From Paraspadella gotoi (lineage: Eukaryota; Chaetognatha): a stretch of DNA of 64,000 bases. Shown here one piece after another: positions 33,099 through 45,344 of the stretch. The first letter of the stretch is position 1. Every line of letters starts with the position of its first letter. The stretch lies in contig CM119268.1 of assembly GCA_051294375.1 (NCBI GenBank), positions 22,396,709 to 22,460,708 of the forward strand, written 5' to 3'. The position numbers were made by a program, and so were the translations under genes. Under the pieces are notes generated by a model that saw only the letters and a program-made list of their open reading frames with translations, did no database searches and was not told the DNA's origin.

Positions 33099-36000
33099 TT
33101 GCAAACGTTTTACAAATTTGTTAAAGATCATACTAGCATGAAGACTAATTTTGCTCTTTAAAATCACAAGATTGTAAATAACCTTTTTAGTTAATCTATA
33201 GTTTTATTTTTAATTTCCTAATCTTTTTTTCTCGTCTCCTGACATAGAATCCGGTTTTTAATTAGAACTGGAATGACTACAAATCGGGGAAAATAGGAAT
33301 CCTTAAAATCCTAATTGATAACCATGTAACTTCTAAATAACTTCTTCTTTTAATATACTAGTGGCTAAATTCTTATCCGAGTCAACAACCAAAACTGCTA
33401 TGTATATTGTAAATTGTACACTAATACTATCAGAACAACTCCGTTTATCGATGACCTCTATTGACCCCGAACCGACAAATTCTAACCGACACCCGCCCCC
33501 ACAGCCGACGACATCCACCCGACACTCCTCGGTCTCTCGCGTGGGCGGCCAACCACTTTCGGCAAAGGCGTCATTGCTAGACTTGATACTTATCCAGATT
33601 TTTATCAAAATAAATGAAGTCAAGTAATAAAGTACTAAAGACTTTAGACTTAGTGATTCTTAGAAATGAAGATCAATCGAGAATTATTTGAAAAAAAAAC
33701 GCTCACGAAATGTTTTTTATAACAATAATTAACAATTAACCCGAAGAGAAGATTAATAATTTTATAAAGTTCATCGTGACTTTTTGAAAATAAGGATGTC
33801 ACAATCTATATTGCGAGAAACCAGAAGAAATTAGACACTATTTTTTTACCGAATTGTTTGATGACGATTCTGTCAATAAATGAGTCGACTTGGTTGCTGG
33901 AGCAGAGTTAGTTGGATCTGAATTTGTTAAATAAATGAATTAATCAATTACTAAACAATAAATTAATAATACCATTAAGAGAGTGAACAGAGATCAATTT
34001 GACGCATGTCCCGCTCATTACAAAATCAATCAATCAATCAATAGATTTATAAAAAAAATCAATTATCAAATAGTTCATTTACCCCACAAAATCGTCCCTA
34101 CCCGACACTGCGAAACAAAATCGGCGTCTTCAATCCGTCGTCCATTCAGCATTTTGTTGATGTCGAGTCGAAAGAATATGGGGATTTCTAATGGTTCGTA
34201 TTGCACTGTCTAGCTTTCTTTCTGTCTCTTTCACTTTCAAGACGATCTCATCTCTTTCAACTACAATGCTCGTGCCCCAATCTTCCCCTTGGGTTCTCGA
34301 ACGAAGAGTTTTTTTCCGGACGAAGTCCAGTCGGAGGGACTAATAAATTAAAATGGAGTTGTGGCAATTTGGGAGTTTTTGTAGTAAGGATAACGAATTG
34401 ATTATGAATGTTTTTTAAGTAAGGCGAATTGATCATACTGAAGAGACAGTAATTATTGATAAGTGTTAATGACAGAACCGTTCTATATAAGCAGTCCCTG
34501 AGTTCGGATCAGGCTGTAACACCGGTTACAGGCGGGTTAAGCGCCCGTCCTCTAAACTGCTAGGCGACCACCGGCTAGACCCCGACCTTTGGGTTGGGAG
34601 GCGAATGACTGCCTTCCGCACCAATGCCGCTGATGAACGGTTAGTGGATTTTAGTCACCCATACATCCCCCCCTCCGTAGGAGAAGTCTGTTGCGTCTCT
34701 TCAGTGAATTGTTGTTGTTGTGAAGTTCGTCACCAAGTTGAGCATGTCGCTGATGTGTTGTGGCGGAAAGTGCATCGCCATGTTGGCATGTCGCCTGAAA
34801 GTGTTGTTGTTGCTGTTGTGTTCGGAATCGGGCTCACCAATAAGAGACAGTAAAAAAATTGATAAGTGTTATACAACCGTTCTTGTAACACCGAGTTACT
34901 CAGGTGAAAAAGTTTCGTCTCTAAATGCTAGCGACCCACCGGCTAAACCCGGACCTTTGGGTTGGGAGGCGAATGACTTGCCTCCGGCACCAAGGCCGCT
35001 GATGAACGGTTAGTGGATTTTAGTCCACCATAATACCAAACATTTAAGAAAACCGAATGAAAATTTAAGAACATAATCTTTAATGCTACAATATGCAAAT
35101 GAGCTAGAGATACCGAAAAATCATTTGCCTGGTGAGGATGATGACAATATTTTATTAAAGGTGCATCGTGCATGACCCAATAGCCAAATATTTTAAAAAA
35201 ATTATAAATAGTATGATTTAAACTTAAATCTATATTTCTCTCCATCTTCAGACTCTAAAAAGATGCCTTCAATCAATTTCTCCTCGACATTGACCCCCCC
35301 CCCTCACTCCAACCACCTGACCCTCCCACCTCCACCTCCTCGCGACACTCGGGTTGGATCGCGTCTACATCATCAACTTGAAGCGAACGACCACAGCAAA
35401 GATTGAGGATGATGTTTAAGATTGGAGAGATGGGGATCCGAAGTCGCTGATGTAGTCGAGCGCAGTTGATGGGAAGATGCTGGATGAGGAGAGAGTGAAG
35501 TGTTGATAGAGAGTGAATGTTTTAGAGCTTGAGAGTGAGATGTTCATTAAGACAGGAAAATAGAAATTAGCTAAAGTTAAATGAAAATTCGGTCCAACTT
35601 TTATAGAATTAGCCATTCATTCTGACTTTGGTCAGGTATATGGTGGTTTTAGGCCTCCATCCCTTTTGACAAGATAATAACATAAGAAGATCCTGCATAG
35701 TTTTCAACGAAGAATCTCTCACTGTTCTAATTTATTTATCCCAGAGTACTTGGCTTACCTATCAATAAAATGGTTTCTACTGGTTTTTATGAAAGTTTAT
35801 CAATGATTCAGATATTTGTTGAAAATTATTGAGAAATTTTAGAATATTATTTCACATAACATAATTTTCCTGTTCCTAAAATTTCTGCAGTGTCTTCAGA
35901 ATTAGGGATTCGAGGTGTTGTCCAAAACTATGAAGATTCCTTTTCACAGGACGAGGCCTTTACTTTGGTGAGGTTGGCTGCTTTCATGTCTCACAAAAAA

Positions 36001-36773
36001 AAATTCCATATTTGGAGGAAGTGTAGAGAATTAATATGAAAAAGGTTATGGGTTTGAATTACTAATAAATCAAATAAATAAATTAAATTCTTATTGCTAA
36101 TTTTAAATAAGGTTCCTCATTTGGAAGACGACGATGGGATTAGATATTGGGTTTAGAGAAAACTGAAGGACGATTGTCAGAAATTGAGAGGAAAAAATTA
36201 ATATATGATGTACATATATTTGGGAAGTAAGACGTTAGTATATTAGAATTGTTGCTATTCAATCTAATATCTTTGTTCAAAAAATGATGATTTTCAATGA
36301 AATACGATTCAACTTTTCGCGGAAATTGGAAACCAAAAATTTACCGAGCACATTGTGGAGCCTAGAGCGACTTCTTTGTGGACACTTGCATATATTACTT
36401 CAGTTTTGAAGGTTTAAAAAAATATTGATTATTAACATATATTTTAATATAATCATGTTTCTAATTACCCATCTTTAGGGCGCCAAGAAGCTCCTGGGCG
36501 CGAGCAACCCAACTACCAACTTCGTACCAGGTCGACAAGTTTACTTACCCATATCGCCTTACGACAAGGTCTTACCCTACACTGATGGCGAATATTTCCC
36601 TCGGAAACAGAATGAACATCGCGTCTACGAATGGACGAATTGAATTCAAGAAGCGACATCTGGTCGCCGTTCGCCGCCGAACCTCAGATTTTGTCGGCCG
36701 AACAAAGGTGGAGATGATCATTACGTTCACCGATACAGGTTTTGTTTGAGTTTCTTTAGTGAAGAGCGAGTGT
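33099..36773 (+). pseudogene. copy R2: direct piece joined to an inverted piece of R1
   Basis: 33099 to about 34103 repeats 29378 to about 30417 in direct orientation. From 34110 the sequence is the reverse complement of R1: 34110-35956 mirrors 33073-31227 with paired coordinates summing to 67183, then similarity continues with indels to 36773 (matching about 30419). Paralog-COLGALT exon remains are therefore on the + strand here, including the ILEDDV exon near 36.12 kb and the DIYLPIM/EHRVYEW exon near 36.48-36.73 kb. The inverted SINE dimer is at about 34438-35032. Either a mis-oriented contig or an inversion allele. Confidence 0.7.
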
Positions 36774-36798
36774 NNNNNNNNNNNNNNNNNNNNNNNNN
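36774..36798. other. assembly gap, 25 N
   Basis: 25 N placeholder separating copies R2 and R3. Confidence 0.99.
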
Positions 36799-37685
36799 TT
36801 AATATGAAAAAGGTATGGGTTTGAAATTACTAATAAATCAAATAAAATAAATTAAATTCTTATTGCTTAATTTTAAATAAGGGTTCCTCAATTTTGGAAG
36901 ACGACGTGTGGATATAGATATTGGGTTTGAGAAAACTGAAGGACGATTGTCAGAAATTGAGAGGAAAAAATAATATTATTGATGTACTATATTTGGGAAG
37001 TAAGACGTTAGATATTAGAATTGTTGCTATTCAATCTATATCTTTGTTACAAAAAAATGATTGATTTTCAATGAAATAACGATTCAATTTTTTCGCGGGA
37101 AAATTGGAAACCAAAAATTTACCGAGCACATATGTGAGCCTAGGACTTCTTTGTGGGACACTTGCATATTTACTCAGTTTTGAAGGTTTAAAAAAATATT
37201 GATTATTAATATATTTTAAATAATCATGTTTCTAATTCCCATCTTAGGGCGCAGAAAAGCTCCTGGCGCGAGAACAACTACCAAACTCGTACCAGGTCCG
37301 ACAGTTTACTTACCCATAATGTGTACGACAAGTGTCTTACCCTACACTGCGATAGCGCGAATTTTCCCTCCGGAAACAGAAAATGACTATCGCAGTCATC
37401 TAACGCAACAAGTTCCAAACGCGAAAAACAGTTCAGGCACGCTGTATGGATCAGGTAAACAGCATAAAAAGGAAAAGGAGAAGACAGAGTACGACAGAAT
37501 AAGCTTAAGAAGCAATAAAGAAAGCCCACAAACAATACTGGGGTCTCGCTCACAGCACAAGTTTGCGTCGTCAGCTCGCCCTCGGATCGCGAGCCGACGT
37601 CCGAACCTCAGATTATGCGCGATGTCCCGGGAAGCAACAAAAAAAGCGATAGCAAGGCAGTGCTCGCTGGTTAGGGTGATGTGAG
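36799..37685 (+). pseudogene. copy R3: paralog-COLGALT exons in inverted orientation, noisy
   Basis: Parallels 36020-36740 with many indels. The exon near 37240-37400 keeps GRRKAPGARTTTKLVPG-like sequence and broken DIYLPIM coding. Sequence after about 37400 diverges from the other copies although it still ends with the RRPNLRLC-type motif near 37600. Confidence 0.5.
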
Positions 37686-38915
37686 AATGTACAATACCAT
37701 TACACGACGTCATCGGAATTACAGGTTTTTTTGTTTATTGTTTGCAGTCTTAGTGATGAAAGAGCTGAGCATGAGCTAGAACCATCAGATTGTACGCATG
37801 TTCTCTGGTTATCAAGGGGAAAACTACGATTTAGAACCCTGCTGTGATGGCGACAATTTTCTGGAGGCTTCATCTAAAAGACTTCATTGATTGCCGATGC
37901 ATATTGTTGTTTATGTTCGTTTCTTGTGAGGTTAATATCTTTGTCCCTTTTTATCGCTTGATGAGGAAGATAGATGGTGATGAGAAATAGTGATGATGGG
38001 AAGAATAGTGATGATTGAGAAAATAGTGTGATGAGAATAATAATAGCTTGTTGATGAAAAATAGTGTTTATGGAAATTAGTTGTGATGCGCAAAGAGTTA
38101 TAAAAGAAGATTTTCGGATTCTTCAATTACATAGCAGAGAATGATCGGCTCTTTTGCAGTTACCCAGGAAGAAAAACTTGAACTAGTAGGAATTATTTAT
38201 TTCAGCTCTCAATGAAATCTAATCCTGGGCAGAGATCTAATAGACCTCTGAAAATACAATTGATTTGGCTTTCTCTGATTTCTCCCATCTTCTTCAGTAA
38301 ATTGAATTTCAGATTCTGGCCTAACTTGATTCTCCCTTCTTCTTCAATAAATGAATTGGATTCTCCTACTGATTTTCTCCATCTTCTTTCAGATAAATTG
38401 AATTGGATTCTTTCTACTGATTTCTCCCATTCTTCTTTCAGATAAATTTAATCGGATGCTCCTCCTGATTCTCCCATCTTTCTTCAGATAAAAATTGAAT
38501 TTCTTCTCCTCTCTGATTTCTCGCCAATCTATATATTCAGAATAAATTTGTTCGGATTGCATTTTATCCTATTGATTTTCTCCTTTCTTCTTCAGATAAT
38601 TGAATGGATTTCTCCTACTGATTTCTCCCATCTTTCTTTCCATTTGTATAATATTTTGTAATTTCGATTTTCCTCTTTCTTTTATTTCTTCCCATGCTTC
38701 TTCAGATTAAATTGAATTCGTTTCATCCTCCTGATTTTTTCCATCTTCTTCAGATTTAATTAAGTAATCCTCGCCCCTTCTCTCCTGTTTCTCCCATTAT
38801 TCTTACAGATAAATTTTGTTCGATTCTTGCCTCCTGATTTCTCCCATTCTTCTTCAATAAATTTGAATTTCGATTTCTTCTCTCTTGATGTATCTTCCCA
38901 TCTTCTTCAGTATGA
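37686..38915. repeat. unique AT-rich stretch, then a roughly 46-bp minisatellite
   Basis: 37690-38210 contains GATGAGAATAATAG-like GATGA repeats (about 37970-38060). From about 38215 to 38915 a unit of roughly 46 bp recurs with indels: CTTCTTCAGATAAATTGAAT, then TTCTCCTACTGATTTCTCCC. It occurs in no other copy of the locus. Confidence 0.7.
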
Positions 38916-39665
38916 GCCTTTCGAATCGCGAACCCGACCCGTGTTCTAACCGTCCCAGAAGTACGACGTCTCTGACCGCTTCTCTCGACTTCGGGTGACG
39001 ACGGAAGAGGCTGTGAGAGTCTTCTAGAGGTGACGATAATCCTCGCTCGGACTCGGTCGGCAAAAGTCCAGTCGGTTCGTCGACGCACGGAACGGCGGAA
39101 GCCAGAACCTCCTTCCTCCTCCTCTTCGTCTATCCTCAAAAAACTCAGCTTGAACCTAAGGTCGACTTGCGTTGAATCTATATCGCCGCTTTGCTTCTGA
39201 CCGCGGCGCCGGCGTCCGCCGTCCCACATCAGATCCGCCCCCACCTTCACCCGGCGTCGTTTGCGCGCCACTACGATCACCTTTCGCGGGCGAGGGTACG
39301 AGCGTTTTCGAAGCCGTTCTCTTCCTCTTCTCCTCTGTCGCTCGGAATGTCGCGATACTTCGACGACAACGACGACGCGACGATCGGGGGCCTTTCGTCC
39401 TTCCTGCATCTTCGTCATGAAGAAAAGACGACGGCCGCTGCCGCTGCCACCACCGTCCTCTGCCGAAGTCTCCGCCGGAGTCGTTGTCTCTTGCTGGCCA
39501 CTTGCCTGCTATCTCAAACAAGGGTTGCAAATGCTGTGGACCTTGCGGATGGCGAGCAACGTCTTTCAGGGTCGTTGCGACCGGCTCTCGACGGGGCCGT
39601 AGGAAGCGGTGGTTGGACTGAGCAAGACTGCATCCTTCACAGCCCGCAGACGCCAACGAGTCTGA
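38916..39665. other. GC-rich block with overlapping open frames, unrecognised
   Basis: About 750 bp of GC-rich sequence in AT-rich surroundings. Long open frames exist on both strands (minus 39418-38756 and 39710-39156, plus 39191-39805), which suggests exon DNA, but none matches a family I know and the region borders noisy sequence. The minus frame near 39.06-39.17 kb carries an acidic EEEEEGG run. It is absent from copies R1, R2 and R4, so it may come from another locus. Confidence 0.35.
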
Positions 39666-39988
39666 TTTCAAATATGAACGTCTCCGTCTTTCTCTACCAC
39701 TTCCTGCCAAATATGGAAGTGAGACATGAAGCAGCCAACCTCACCAAAGGTAAGGCCTCGTCCTGTGAAAGGATCTTCATAGTTTGGACAAACCTCGAAT
39801 CCTAATTCTGACACTGCAGAAATTTTAAAGGACAGGAAATAATTATGTTTATGTGGAATAATAATTCTTAAAATTTCTCAATAATTTCAACAAATATCTG
39901 AATCATTTGATAAACTTTCATAAAACCAGTAAACCATTTTATTGATAGGTAAGCCAAGTACTCTGGGAGTAAATAAATTAGACAGTGA
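39666..39988 (-). pseudogene. copy R3 tail: paralog-COLGALT exon in direct orientation
   Basis: Matches 31.14-31.46 and 47.70-47.97 kb (GAAGCAGCCAACCTCACCAA, AAGGTAAGGCCTCGTCCTG). It is the exon with the GEVGCFMSH-type motif, then the dispersed repeat, ending at the N run. Confidence 0.6.
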
Positions 39989-40013
39989 NNNNNNNNNNNN
40001 NNNNNNNNNNNNN
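39989..40013. other. assembly gap, 25 N
   Basis: 25 N placeholder. The following base continues inside the last COLGALT exon. Confidence 0.99.
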
Positions 40014-41284
40014 TTCGCTGAATCCAGTTGATCTGATTGCGTGTTCGTACTGGATACATCGCGGAGGCAAGAGTCTTCATTAAGTCTATAGTAAGGTAAA
40101 TATAATATTAATTTTAAAATAAGCAAATTCTCAGTCAGTCTGTGGGTGTAATTTTATCCCCAATATTCGATTAAAGAGGTTTCAGGACGGGCGTGTTAAA
40201 ATTAAACTATTTTCCACTACAAATGCGGAATGCTAAATACTAAAAAGAATGCCACAATTCCCCCCAACCTGTATCAGTCGTATGATGTTCGTCTACCAGA
40301 TTTGCCTTCAGGTCTACAATCTTAGTTCGGCGCGACGCGCTCAGAGTCGATTCTTGAAATGCTTCGTCTCATTCGTAGACTCGTCGCGTGCTCTCTCTGG
40401 AACGTTCGCCTCCGTAAGGAAACTTGTCGAACATTTATGGGTAAATAAATGTCGACTGGAAGCACTTGGTTCGTTTTCGTGAGGAGGTTTTGAACGCTGG
40501 TAAAAGGGATTTGAAATAAGAGTAGAAAGTTCAAATCAGGGTCAGATATAGCTTGTTTTTGGAATGAAAAATATTTGTGATATAGTTATTATAGTTTTTT
40601 TTAACTAACTTTATTATTCTATATTGGACAATTCGTTTAACTTACCTCGAGAGTAAGTACGTAAGCCATCGCCCAAACCGAAAGGGCCTGGTTGACAACG
40701 TGTTTAAGTAATATGTGGTTCCTCTTGCAATAATAGTTTGATCTGGCGGAAAAGTTAATTCGGGTTCTAGGTTTAGGTTGATTTATATCAATAAAAGTAA
40801 AAGCAGAATTAGACAGTAGATACTCAACCGTCCCAAATAAAGTACTCCCACGTTGACGGTCCCTCCCTTAAATTGCAAAATAATTTCTCAAATTCGTCGA
40901 AATCCTTTTCAAAATGGAACATCGTTCCTCTAAGATGAGGACTGAGAGAGAGAGAGAGAGAGAGGAGAGATGCTGAGAGAGAGACAAGAAGAGAAGAGAG
41001 AGAGAGAGAGAATTGATTAATTAATATCATCCTCATAATGTCGATTAAACTGGAAAGATAGGAAGAGATAAATTAAACAAAGCTGATTAACATTATTGCA
41101 CATTGCCATTGCACCCCTTTTGTATCCTTTTTAGCGACATCTTTCCAAATGTTTATGTGCCACAAAAGCAGCCGATTATCTCCATAAACGCTCTTCCTGT
41201 TGGGAATTCTCCCGTAATCTTCCAATAACTTGATTCCCAAGTCAGACACTAAGAATAAAGATAATAAATTTTTAGTTCTCTTCA

Positions 41285-41354
<70 letters not shown>

Positions 41355-44300
41355 TCTTTTCACGAAGCTTCTTTTTGATTTCTTTTTTTCCCTTTTTCTT
41401 TCTTGTAATCTTTCAATCTTTTTATTTCTTTATTTCTTTTTTAGTTATTCTTTCTATTTCCCCCCTATCTCTCTCTCGCTCTTCCTCTCTCTCTACATCA
41501 TTCCACCATTCCAATCACACACCCCCCATCTTCTACATCAACCAATCCTCAATTGCTTATCCTTCAACATCTCTCCCAATCGAAATGCCTCGACTGTACA
41601 TGCAGCTCACCCCATCTTCTCCATCTTAAACATCATTTCCTCATCTTTCCTGTGGTCGTCGCTTCAAGTTATGATGTAGACGCGATCCAACCCGAGGGTG
41701 TCGCGAAGGAGGTGGAGGTGGGGTTCAGGTGGATGGGGGAGGCGTAAGGACCGTCCAAAAGTTTTCTTGGAGGAAACTCGTCGTAGCGTCTTTCTTTGAG
41801 ATTCAGAGAGAGAGAAGAGAGACGATGAGAAGAAAGAGAGAGAAGAGAGACGAGAGAGAGATGAGAGAGGATCAACTTTCGATTTAATAAATGATTTGTA
41901 TTTACAGGTAATGTAAGATGAGTGTTCCTTTTATACAATTAAAAGAGTTAACTCAATTTCATCTTTTCCAACTTTATTAATAGGAAGCCAGTACTGTACT
42001 GAAAGAGAGTCTTGATGAAAGTTGCAAGGCTAACCCAGATAGCCTATCCATTTAGGCCGGAACAGTTGAAAACTAAAGTTCTCTCAAATAAATAATATAA
42101 AGTACGGTTAGAGAATATGAAAATAAAAATAATTTAAAATAACCAATCTCTCTCTTCGATTAATAATTGCGCACGGAAGCATTTAAAAGATTATTTTTAC
42201 TATAAAAGTTTAAAAATTTTTTTTGAATTTTTCAATTTTTTTAATGGATGTCTGATAGAGCTTAAAAAGTTAGATAAGGTTATTAATACAAATTTTAAAA
42301 TTTTTTGTTTTATTGATAAAAAATGTTAAAAAACTATAAAATTCAGTCCAATGAGTGATATGGAATGAAGATTTTTAACGTTTTTTCTGTTTTTTAACCA
42401 ATTTCTTGTCAAAATTTTAAAAAATTTAGTACTAACTTTCATTTAACTTTCCAGCTCTTATAGGAATCCGTCTAAAAACAAATTTTTAAAAAAAAAAATT
42501 TTTTGTCATTTGTTATATATAATAAATATTTAAAATCTTCAGTGCAACAAAACCCAATGAACTAATTTCAAAAAGTATGCATTGAAAATCGATGATAATA
42601 GAAGGAAAAAGGAATTTGAGAGAATAAAAAAGTTAAAAATGTTTCAATTTTGGCCGCCTTACTATACCATTGCCAAAGTCAGGGGCAATATTATACTTAT
42701 TAATTCAAATGAAAGGAAAAATTGTTTATATTGTTTACCAATTTAATTAGCATAGAATTTTTGACTTTCTCAAAAGAATTTATTAAAATGATACTGAATT
42801 CAAAAGAAAGTTTTAGTTAAGGTTTTTACTTTCCACTTGGGGTGGATAATCATTTTTCCTCAGTCAAGTGAACGACGGGCTAGAGACTATTAATATTTTT
42901 TAAGCCTTATGGTTTTTATATAGCCAAAAAGTGCTTATATAGTCAGGTATAACCGAACTAAATGGTAATTAATTCTAATTGAAAGAAGAAAGATGTTAGA
43001 TAAGGTTATGTAATTGATTTCTGGCTTATGAAAACAAATCAAGCCATCCACCTGCAAGGAATCTTCTTTGTGATTTGCCAAGGACTTCGCCAAAATATCC
43101 TTCGTTGGTGACCCACGGGCCAAGATTGAGTTGTCCCCTTGCTGTTTGTAGTTAAGCAGATTTAACATCATCTGCGGAAGAAACAATTTAACTTTAGTGG
43201 AATTAATTCAGACCAGAAAATTTCCCTTTTTTTCCAGGAATTGTACATCATAGATACAATTGTAAAAACCCCAAAATTTACTTCATTTCCCAAATATCTC
43301 TTATTTGTGCATCCTATTTTTCTGGAATAAAACATAGAAACTGGACTAAATTTCAATCTATTTTCCACAATTTTATCCTATTCTAAGCCTCTTTTTTTAG
43401 CTTTTATTTTTAGTGCTATTACTGCAATTAGTCTGCTCAATGCTCATTTATCATTTGAATGTCAAATGTTTCTTTTATAGTTTATCGTTTATCTTTTATC
43501 GTTTTAACTTCAATGTTGCATTTTATTCAGACGAGAGGAGAGAGAAGAGTGGTGTGTGTGTCTCACCTTAGACACTTGCTTTTAAACGAACAATTCTTTC
43601 GACCTCTCGACATCAACCAGAAATTGCGAATGCGTACGACCGGGAACTTGAAACGCCGACTTTTTTCGCCTCACGATGTCCACATAATCCTCGGCTGCGG
43701 CTGGAGAAGGAAATGGTTCTGCTGTAAAGGTAGCCTAGGAGATCGATGATTTGTGTTTTAATACGATATAAAATAAGGTTGTCCATTTATGGCTCCCCAG
43801 AAATTGAGAGTAGAGATTTTTCCGCATCGGAGATGGTCGCAGCAACGGGCGCGATTATAGGCTTGTTGTATGATCATCAACTTAAAGAACTGATGAAAAG
43901 GATGAGTGATTAAGACGGCAGAACAAAGAGATAATAAGAACAGAGTGCAGATCACTAATCAAGTCAACTTTAATATGGCAATTGTTATATACATACTGAA
44001 TTTTGCAGTTAAAAGATAAGTCCGGTAACCAACAATAAACAACCCTATAATATATATGAAATTAATGTGTGAGATTTTCATTTTCATTTTTACCAACCCC
44101 GGAAGAACTTCGAATGAGATATCGGAATCTGGATAAAAGACAAAATCGATCCCTTTTGTCTTCGCAAATGCAGCGCCTCTTACCGATATGAATGACGATC
44201 GAGTATCTTAAGGAAACAAGAACGATCAAAATATGTGTTTTATAATAAAAATATAACATGTAATTGATTCCAAAAAATTTCCACTGCGATTATATCAACA

Positions 44301-45344
44301 GCAATTAAAGTTATCAGATAAATTAATCTTCAGCGAATGCAAAACTCAAATTAAGATTATCCATAAACATTAAACATTAAACAATAAAACAATAACAAAT
44401 TATTGAACAAACCGTTCGTCCGTTCCAATGATTAAGTCCGTCTTCGGCCTCGTATCCTTTGGGACGTCTCATCCACGACTGAGTGACCTTGGCGCGTAAT
44501 AAGGCTTCACTTTCTTTAGCCACTCGTTCATCAATCTGTGGAATTTAATGTTAAGAATTTAAAGGTTTGACGTGAAATTTGACTTTTTGTCCATGTATGA
44601 ATGAAGCATCCAATGATAAATACTTTACAGGAAGTTTAACAGAAGTTTAAATATAAGTAAAACAGACAAATAAAACAAAAAGACCGACCCGACCAAAAAA
44701 TTACTTAGAGCTAAGATTCGCGAGCAAACGCACGATAAACATATTGATGATGTTTTTTATAATAGTATTAACTAGACTCAGAGTGAGTCTGATGAAAGCT
44801 TCAGATCCCTGCCATGTAGTATTCTTTACCATCTATGTCCAAAGTCAGAAGGTCTAAGTGAGACTCTAACTTTGATTATTGATATATGGATAATTTTAAT
44901 AAAATGTTTGTACCAATTCTTAGTATGCGACATTTTAAACAAGACAGGGATTAGCAATAAACCCTAATCTCTTACGTTAACCCAATCCCTACCTGATCCC
45001 GTTAACCAGATTCCCCTGACCCTTCTCGATCCTTTTCCCTACTTGCTGAGTACGCACGCTGTGGTCGCATTGACGAAGAGCTCGTCCTTGCTCTCGGATG
45101 TTGAAGAGAGTCGAGCCTCCGAGGAAGCTGGGGAGGGTGTGGCCTTTGTTGCGACGAATGACAGAGGACGGAGGGAGAGAGGAGGAGGGAAGAGGAGCGA
45201 AGGGATGGTCAACGGGAATTTCCTCGGCAAAGTCTTTGGCGTTGTTGTTGTCGCTGTCGTTGCCAAAATGCAGTCCGTGCCCTAAGAATGCGTCGTCAAT
45301 GCTAACCGAGCGAAAGCGGAGACGGGTTCGACTAACACGCTCAT
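40014..45344 (-). pseudogene. duplicate copy C of the whole COLGALT gene, indel-ridden
   Basis: Runs parallel to 19.71-24.48 kb in direct orientation. Exon matches (minus, approximate): 45344-45045, 44535-44412, 44205-44105, 43885-43770, 43710-43570, 43170-43050, 41800-41555, 41255-41120, 40945-40830, 40745-40650, 40495-40265, 40085-40014 (cut by the gap). Most exons are frameshifted at positions different from copies A and B. A MITE-like element (42053-42661) inside the dispersed repeat is unique to this copy. Confidence 0.75.
42053..42661. mobile_element. MITE-like element inserted in the dispersed repeat
   Basis: Inserted after CCTATCCATT; a CTATACCATT follows the element, giving an approximate target duplication of about 9 bp. 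Ends TAGGCCGGAACAG and (reverse) TAAGGCGGCCAA are loose terminal inverted repeats. The matching empty site is at 21.765 kb (copy A) and 25.43 kb (copy B). A relative in opposite orientation is at 53223-53799. Confidence 0.7.

Noticed and set aside
33361-33627. Plus-strand frame TSIDPEPTNSNRHPPPQP as a gene
   Set aside because: It occurs in three noisy copies but has no family match, and the opposite strand is equally open; only mentioned within the paralog region.
33074-40013. The inverted and repeated arms as a real segmental inversion or gene amplification
   Set aside because: Not accepted as established: identical 25-N gaps and copy-specific indels make assembly error the better default. 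Kept only as a finding to test.
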